From Nocardioides panaciterrulae (lineage in GTDB: Bacteria; Actinomycetota; Actinomycetes; Propionibacteriales; Nocardioidaceae): a DNA stretch of 64,000 nucleotides. The stretch lies in NCBI RefSeq assembly GCF_013409645.1, contig NZ_JACCBG010000001.1:1302001-1366000 (forward strand). The letters run 5' to 3'. The translations under genes were made by a program, and so were the position numbers. Below, one piece after another: positions 60,063-64,000 of this stretch. Below the pieces are notes generated by a model that ran no database searches, was not told where the DNA came from, and saw only the letters and a program-made list of their open reading frames with translations. Position 1 is the first letter of the stretch; each line of letters begins with the position of its first letter.

Positions 60063-60325
60063 GCGAGCATCAGCACCCCGGCGAGGACTGTGTGGACTTC
60101 CTCGAGCGGATCGTCTACCTCCTCGACAACGAGCTCGACGAGGCGGACTGCTCGGCGGTCCGGCTGCACCTCGACGAGTGCAGCCCCTGCTTGGAGAAGT
60201 ACGACCTACAGCGCACGGTCAAGGCCGTGGTCGCCCGGTCCTGCTCCGAGGCCGCGCCCCGGGAGCTGCGGGAGCGCGTGATGCTGCGGATCCGTGAGGT
60301 CCAGGTCCGGATCACCGAGGGCTAG
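60059..60325 (+). CDS. rsrA: Mycothiol-system zinc-dependent anti-sigma factor (RsrA)
   Basis: 88 residues; GTG overlaps the sigR stop (GTGA). The redox zinc site is Cys11, His37, Cys41 and Cys44 (HLDECSPC), in the same numbering as Streptomyces RsrA. Cys31 and Cys62 are also kept, while RsrA Cys61 is Ser here. It binds reduced SigR; disulfide stress expels zinc and frees the sigma factor. It has no membrane segment and is followed by a strong hairpin. Confidence 0.95.
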   Translation: MSEHQHPGEDCVDFLERIVYLLDNELDEADCSAVRLHLDECSPCLEKYDLQRTVKAVVARSCSEAAPRELRERVMLRIREVQVRITEG

Positions 60326-60382
60326 CGCGCGGATCCGCGCGAGCCGGTCTCCGGACCCGGGCCCCGGAGACGGTCCCGACAT

Positions 60383-60422
60383 GCACAGGAGCCCCCGACC
60401 GACCGGTCGGGGGCTCCTGTGC
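60383..60422. terminator. Bidirectional hairpin terminator
   Basis: 18-base perfect arms (60383-60400, 60405-60422) surround the loop GACC. It lies between the ends of rsrA (plus strand) and the bL37 gene (minus strand), 58 and 33 bases away. Confidence 0.85.
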
Positions 60423-60454
60423 TTGCTGCCTGACCAGGGGTCGGGCAGCTGCGC

Positions 60455-60529
60455 TCAGGCGTTCGGGCGCTTGCCGTGGTTCGCGCCCTTCTTCTTGCGA
60501 GCGCGGCGCTTGCGGCCGGTCTTGCCCAT
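60455..60529 (-). CDS. 50S ribosomal protein bL37 (24 residues)
   Basis: A 25-codon frame reading MGKTGRKRRARKKKG then ANHGKRPNA, from ATG 60529 with GGAGGA five bases upstream. It is extremely basic and ends in the ANHGKRPN tail of bL37, a tiny actinobacterial large-subunit protein first seen in mycobacterial ribosome structures. It is below the size limit of most gene finders. In actinobacteria it commonly sits next to the sigR/sigH-anti-sigma pair, as here. The identification rests on recalled sequence similarity. Confidence 0.85.
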   Translation of the reverse strand: MGKTGRKRRARKKKGANHGKRPNA

Positions 60530-60635
60530 GATGTCCTCCGGTTCGATCGCGGTCTGTGCCCCCCGCGGGTCGTGCCGAACGAGGGTCCGTCGGCCATCCT
60601 CTCAAAACTGTGGGGCGAGGCGAAATCCGGCTCGG

Positions 60636-61025
60636 TCACAGCCGGCCGAGGAACCGTTCCGCGTCCACGACGACCCGGGTGATCTCGCCGGTGGCCACCA
60701 CCCGGCCGGCACCGCTCCCGCCGACGTGCCGGGCGGCCACGGTGAAGCGGTGCAGCCGCCCGTCGGCGTACGACAGCGACGCCGACACCTCGAGCTCCCG
60801 GCCGACCGGGCTGGCCCCGGTGTGCTCCAGCGCGATCCGGGTGCCGACGCTGGTGGAGCCCTCCGGGAGGGTCGGCTCCAGGGCCGCGCAGGTGGCGGCC
60901 TCGCACCACGCCAGCAGCCGCGGCGTGCCGAGCACCGGCAGGCTGCCCGAGCCGAGCGCGGCGGCCGTGTCGTCCGGGCCCACGGTGAACCGCAGGACCG
61001 CCTCGGCCGGCTCCGGGCCGCTCAC
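60636..61025 (-). CDS. Hotdog-fold thioesterase family protein
   Basis: 129 residues from GTG 61025, overlapping the stop of the acetyltransferase gene. LRFTVGPDDTAAALGSGSLPVLGTPRLLAWCEAATCAALEPTLPEGSTSVGTRIALEHTGASPVGRELEVSASL is the FlK-like hotdog pattern: V-G-T-P-R-L-L-A-W-C-E-A in the central helix, G-T-R-I-x-L-E-H-T in the next strand. Such proteins hydrolyse small acyl-CoA thioesters. The stop lies 106 bases from the start of the bL37 gene. Confidence 0.88.
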   Translation of the reverse strand: MSGPEPAEAVLRFTVGPDDTAAALGSGSLPVLGTPRLLAWCEAATCAALEPTLPEGSTSVGTRIALEHTGASPVGRELEVSASLSYADGRLHRFTVAARHVGGSGAGRVVATGEITRVVVDAERFLGRL

Positions 61026-61513
61026 TCGCCGAGCTCCTTGCGGAACGCGACCAGCGAGACGTGGGGCACCGGCCGCCAGTCCCGTTCCGGGGTCCGCACG
61101 AAGCCCAGCCGCTCGTAGAGCCGGTGCGCGTCGGCCATCTCCGGCAGGCTCGACATCACGATCGCGGGGGCGCCCTCCTCGCGGAACCGGTCGAGGACCA
61201 GGCGCACCAGCGCCTCGCCCACGCCCGCGCGGCGGGCGGAGGGCGCCACGGCGAGCATCCGGAACTCGCCCTCGTCGTGGTCGGCCAGCTCCTGCCAGGG
61301 GGAGCCCTCGCGGCACAGCGTGACGGTGCCGAGGACCTCGTCGCCGTCGTCGGGGGTGGCCAACCACAGCTCCGCCTCCAGCGCGCGTGCGGCGGCGTTG
61401 CGCAGGTGGTCGAGGTAGGGGTCGTCGGGGCCGAGGGTGAAGTCGGCGTACGCCCGGACGGTCACCTCGCCGACGGCCTCGTAGTCGCGGGGGGTGGCGC
61501 GGCGCAGACGCAT
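61022..61513 (-). CDS. GNAT family N-acetyltransferase
   Basis: 163 residues from ATG 61513. The acetyl-CoA loop is RMLAVAPSARRAGVGEALVRLVLDRFREEG (Arg-x2-Gly-x-Gly/Ala form), preceded by VLGTVTLCREGSPWQELADHDEGEF and followed by MADAHRLYERLGFVRTPERDW. This is a compact single-domain GNAT; the acceptor is unknown. It overlaps the thioesterase gene by four bases. The 37-base gap to the upstream TPP-enzyme gene suggests one operon of three genes. Confidence 0.92.
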   Translation of the reverse strand: MRLRRATPRDYEAVGEVTVRAYADFTLGPDDPYLDHLRNAAARALEAELWLATPDDGDEVLGTVTLCREGSPWQELADHDEGEFRMLAVAPSARRAGVGEALVRLVLDRFREEGAPAIVMSSLPEMADAHRLYERLGFVRTPERDWRPVPHVSLVAFRKELGE

Positions 61514-61550
61514 GACTCTCCTTCGCGGGCCGACGGTCGGGTGCGGGCCC

Positions 61551-63326
61551 TCAGATTCCGAACGTGGCGCGAGGGTAGGCGGCCCCCACGTCGGTGATCA
61601 CGTTGACCAGGTACGGCACGTCGGCGGCGAAGGCCCGATCGAGCGCCGGACCGATCCCGCGCGGGTCGGTGACCGTCTCGCCGGCGCCGCCGAGCGCGCG
61701 CACGACCTCGTCGTAGGCGGTGCGCGGGGCCAGGTCGGCGGCCACGTCGTAGCCGTAGAGCATCTGCATGGGCCCCTTCTCCAGGCCCCACGCGGAGTTG
61801 TTGCCCAGCACCATCACCACCGGCAGCCCGTGGCGGACCAGCGTGTCGACGTCCATCAGCGAGAACCCCGCGGCCCCGTCGCCGAGCAGCAGCACGACCT
61901 GGGCCGAGGGGCGGGCCAGCCGGGCCGCGATCGCGGCGCCCAGCCCGGCGCCCAGGCACCCGTACGGGCCGGGATCGAGCCAGCACCCGGGCCGGCGCGG
62001 CTCGACGAACTTGCCGGCGAAGCTGACGAAGTCGCCCCCGTCGCCGATCACCACCGCGTCGTAGGCGAGGCGGGGGACCAGCTCGCCGTAGATCCGGGCC
62101 GGGTGGATCGGATCGGCCTCGGCGGCGAGCAGCTCGGCGTCGCGGGCGGTGGCGGCCGCCACCGCGCCCTGGAGGTCGTCCACCCACGCCGACCAGTCGG
62201 GACGGCGGTCGACCCGGTCCAGGGCCGCGAGCAGGCCGTCGAGGCACCGGCTGAGGTCGCCCGCCAGCGACACCGCGAGGTCGGCGTGCGTCGCGACCTG
62301 GCCGGGGGAGTCGGCGACGTGCACGACCGGCGCCGGAGTGCCTCCGTCCTTGCCCCCGAACGTGCCGTAGCCGAGCCGGAAGTCCAGGGGGGTGCCGACC
62401 ACGACCACCAGGTCGCTGCCGCCGAGCGCCCGGCCACGCGCCTTGGTGACCAGCAGCGGGTGGCCGCCGGGCACGACGCCGCGGCCCATCCCGTTGGTGA
62501 TCGCGGGCAGGCCCGCCTCCTCGACGAGGCGCAGCGCGGCCTCCTCCGCGCCGTCGGCCCAGACGTCGGTGCCGAGCACCAGCACCGGGCGCCGGGCGCC
62601 GGCCAGCAGCTCGGCGACCCGGGTGAGGGCGTCCGGGTCCGGCTCCGCGCCCCCGGCGGCCGCTGGGTCGGCCCCGGGGCTGGGCACCACCCCGGCGGCC
62701 GGGGCGAACAGCTCGTCCATGGGCACGTCGACGAAGACCGGCCCGCGGTGGGCGGACCCGGCCAGCGTGAAGGCCTCGTGCACCCCGGCGAGCACGTCGC
62801 CCGCGTGGTGCAGCGTGCGGGCCTGCTTGGCCACCGGCCCGATGATCGGCGGCTGGTCGAGCTCCTGCAGGCTGCCGCTGCCCCAGCGGTTGGCCGGGGC
62901 GCGCCCGCCGAGGACCACCATCGGCGACCCGGAGAACTGCGCCTGGGCGATCGCGCTCACCGCGTTGGTGACGCCCGGTCCGGCGGTCAGCACCGCCAGC
63001 CCGGGGACCCGGGTCAGCTTCCCGGTGGCCTCCGCGGCGAAGGCGGCGGTCTGCTCGTGGCGCACGTCGAGCAGCCGCAGCGGCGGGTCGGCCTTCACGG
63101 CCCCGTCGTACATCGGGAAGACGTGGGCGCCGGAGAGCGTGAACATCGTCTCCACGCCGTGGGCGCGGGCCACCGCCACCGCCAGGTCCCCGGCATGGCC
63201 GCTGAGGGTCCCGGCCGCCGACGCCCCGCTGCCGCTTGAGGTGCCGCCCGAGGTGCCGTCGGGGGAGTCGCCCGGGCCCTCGCTGGGGGTCGATCCGTCG
63301 TCCGTGCGGGTTCCGGCGTCGCTCAT
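61551..63326 (-). CDS. Thiamine diphosphate enzyme, acetolactate synthase large-subunit-like
   Basis: 591 residues from ATG 63326. The first 40 residues are a Gly/Ser/Thr-rich tail. The PYR domain has VARAHGVETMFTLSGAHVFPMYDGAV and VRHEQTAAFAAEATGKLTRVPGLAVLTAGPGVTNAVSAIAQAQFSGSPMVVLGG, including the catalytic Glu of RHEQ. The TPP motif is LLGDGAAGFSLMDVDTLVRHGLPVVMVLGNNS. It resembles biosynthetic acetolactate synthase, but no small regulatory subunit is adjacent, and SGAHVFP replaces the usual PGG. It may be a specialised decarboxylase or ligase such as IlvX or an oxalyl-CoA-type enzyme; the reaction is open. Confidence 0.9.
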   Translation of the reverse strand: MSDAGTRTDDGSTPSEGPGDSPDGTSGGTSSGSGASAAGTLSGHAGDLAVAVARAHGVETMFTLSGAHVFPMYDGAVKADPPLRLLDVRHEQTAAFAAEATGKLTRVPGLAVLTAGPGVTNAVSAIAQAQFSGSPMVVLGGRAPANRWGSGSLQELDQPPIIGPVAKQARTLHHAGDVLAGVHEAFTLAGSAHRGPVFVDVPMDELFAPAAGVVPSPGADPAAAGGAEPDPDALTRVAELLAGARRPVLVLGTDVWADGAEEAALRLVEEAGLPAITNGMGRGVVPGGHPLLVTKARGRALGGSDLVVVVGTPLDFRLGYGTFGGKDGGTPAPVVHVADSPGQVATHADLAVSLAGDLSRCLDGLLAALDRVDRRPDWSAWVDDLQGAVAAATARDAELLAAEADPIHPARIYGELVPRLAYDAVVIGDGGDFVSFAGKFVEPRRPGCWLDPGPYGCLGAGLGAAIAARLARPSAQVVLLLGDGAAGFSLMDVDTLVRHGLPVVMVLGNNSAWGLEKGPMQMLYGYDVAADLAPRTAYDEVVRALGGAGETVTDPRGIGPALDRAFAADVPYLVNVITDVGAAYPRATFGI

Positions 63327-63348
63327 GCGGGCAGGTTACTCGGCGTGG

Positions 63349-64000
63349 TTACCCGGGCGTAGGCAGGAGGAAGTCGGGGTTCGTGGCCTTCAGCGCCTGC
63401 ACCAGCACCAGGAGCAGGTCCGCGCGGACCTCGGGCGGCCGGGGGCCGAGCGCGAGCTGCAGGTGGAGCGCGCGCAGGAACGCCTGCGCGTTGCCGCCGA
63501 CCAGGAACGGGTCGCGATCGTCGTAGGACGCCCGGGTGCCGGCGGCGGCCGCCACCCGGGCGATCCAGGGCTCGAGGACCCGCTCGGGCACCAGGTTGCG
63601 GCGCAGCACCTTCATGGTCGCCCGGGCCAGCCGGTCGGGCTCGCCGGAGGTGAACAGGGTGTCGACGGGCAGCAGCACCCGGTCGGCGATGACGTCGAGC
63701 ACCACGGTCAGCTCGGGGGTGTTGAGGTGCGGTGACTCCGCGAGCGTGCCGAGCGCGTCGGCGCCGTGGGCGACCGCGTGCGCCCAGCCGCTGCCGGTCA
63801 CGTGGCCGCGCAGGTCGCGCTCGCGCAGCAGCCAGGTGGCGATCCGGTCGCCCCACTCGAGGATCTTGCCGCCGGGGAGCAGCGGGCGGCCGTTGTCGCG
63901 GGCGATGCACTCGGCCAGCACCAGCACCGAGAAGCTGCGGCGGAAGACCGAGTCGGTGCCCCGCTCCCCGAGGCCCACCTGCAGGCCGGCGGCCATGCCG
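63349..64000 (-). CDS. DUF2785 domain-containing protein (5' end outside window)
   Basis: At least 216 residues are visible; the frame is open to the window edge, and the first Met seen (63996) is probably internal. FRRSFSVLVLAECIARDN, GDRIATWLLRERDLRGHVTGSGWAHAVAHGADALGTLAESPHLN and VLDVIADRVLLPVDTLFTSGEPDRLARATMKVLRRNLV are the helical repeats of DUF2785. The protein is all-helical and cytoplasmic, of unknown function. Its stop is 22 bases from the TPP-enzyme start, so it may lead that operon. Confidence 0.9.
   Translation of the reverse strand, partial: GMAAGLQVGLGERGTDSVFRRSFSVLVLAECIARDNGRPLLPGGKILEWGDRIATWLLRERDLRGHVTGSGWAHAVAHGADALGTLAESPHLNTPELTVVLDVIADRVLLPVDTLFTSGEPDRLARATMKVLRRNLVPERVLEPWIARVAAAAGTRASYDDRDPFLVGGNAQAFLRALHLQLALGPRPPEVRADLLLVLVQALKATNPDFLLPTPG

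Noticed and set aside
1..64000. Mobile element, prophage or CRISPR array
   Set aside because: No transposase, integrase, recombinase, phage structural gene or regularly spaced repeat array was seen; the only arrays are the 15- and 137-base tandem repeats, which have no unique spacers.

Overview
The window is about 64 kb of very GC-rich DNA with actinobacterial habits: GTG and ATG starts, 4-base stop/start overlaps, many start codons placed directly downstream of -10 hexamers (leaderless style), an ECF sigma factor with a mycothiol-type zinc anti-sigma (SigR/RsrA pair), a 24-codon bL37 ribosomal protein gene, DUF5709 and SHOCT proteins. The gene content resembles a chromosome of Nocardioidaceae or a close relative; that placement is an inference from gene families, not a search result. 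No insertion sequence, phage, CRISPR array or rRNA was seen.

1-6.4 kb: a heme-copper oxidase cluster in the order subunit II (5' cut by the window edge), I, III, then a convergent pair (a small membrane protein and a CtaG-type assembly factor), then a Sco1 copper chaperone, a TlpA-like thioredoxin and heme O synthase CtaB. 6.4-11.7 kb: PEP synthase, an MFS exporter, and a divergent MocR-type regulator with an operator-like inverted repeat. 11.8-15.8 kb: a secreted His-rich peptide, an ECF sigma/anti-sigma pair, a DUF2087 protein, a Lys/Ala-rich protein and a Rieske lipoprotein. 15.9-22.7 kb: a GH15 glycosidase and a MacB/FtsX-type ABC transporter operon whose permease carries a frameshift. 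22.8-30 kb: a class II amidotransferase, two polytopic membrane proteins, an alcohol dehydrogenase, a Rip3-like site-2 protease and a HAD hydrolase.

30.2-42.1 kb is the most notable part: a complete selenocysteine system (selB, selA, tRNA-Sec/selC, selD) built around a selenocysteine-containing formate dehydrogenase. The fdhA gene is read through an in-frame TGA at 36276-36278 followed by a clear bacterial SECIS hairpin, and is followed by an Fe-S subunit and an NrfD-type membrane subunit that would pass electrons to quinone. An SGNH esterase and a cation efflux gene sit among these genes. A three-copy ~137-base tandem repeat follows selD.

42.5-48.8 kb: a stress or dormancy-like cluster (DUF5709, flavodoxin, two Zn alcohol dehydrogenases, three universal stress proteins, small membrane proteins), with partial matches to the DosR/DevR box in its promoter regions. 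48.9-64 kb: mostly housekeeping genes: a secreted metalloprotease, a cytidylyltransferase, DUF445, S4, FKBP, CBS, HisN, RsgA and AroA, DoxX, SRAP, the sigR-rsrA operon with a sigma-R promoter, bL37, a thioesterase, an acetyltransferase, a TPP enzyme and a DUF2785 gene cut by the window end.

Common threads are respiration and redox: an oxidase and its Cu/heme biogenesis genes, a formate dehydrogenase that feeds the quinone pool, and thiol and hypoxia-type stress control. Start sites were chosen from ribosome-binding sites, overlaps and -10 spacing seen in the sequence; family names are from motif recognition, and no database search was run.
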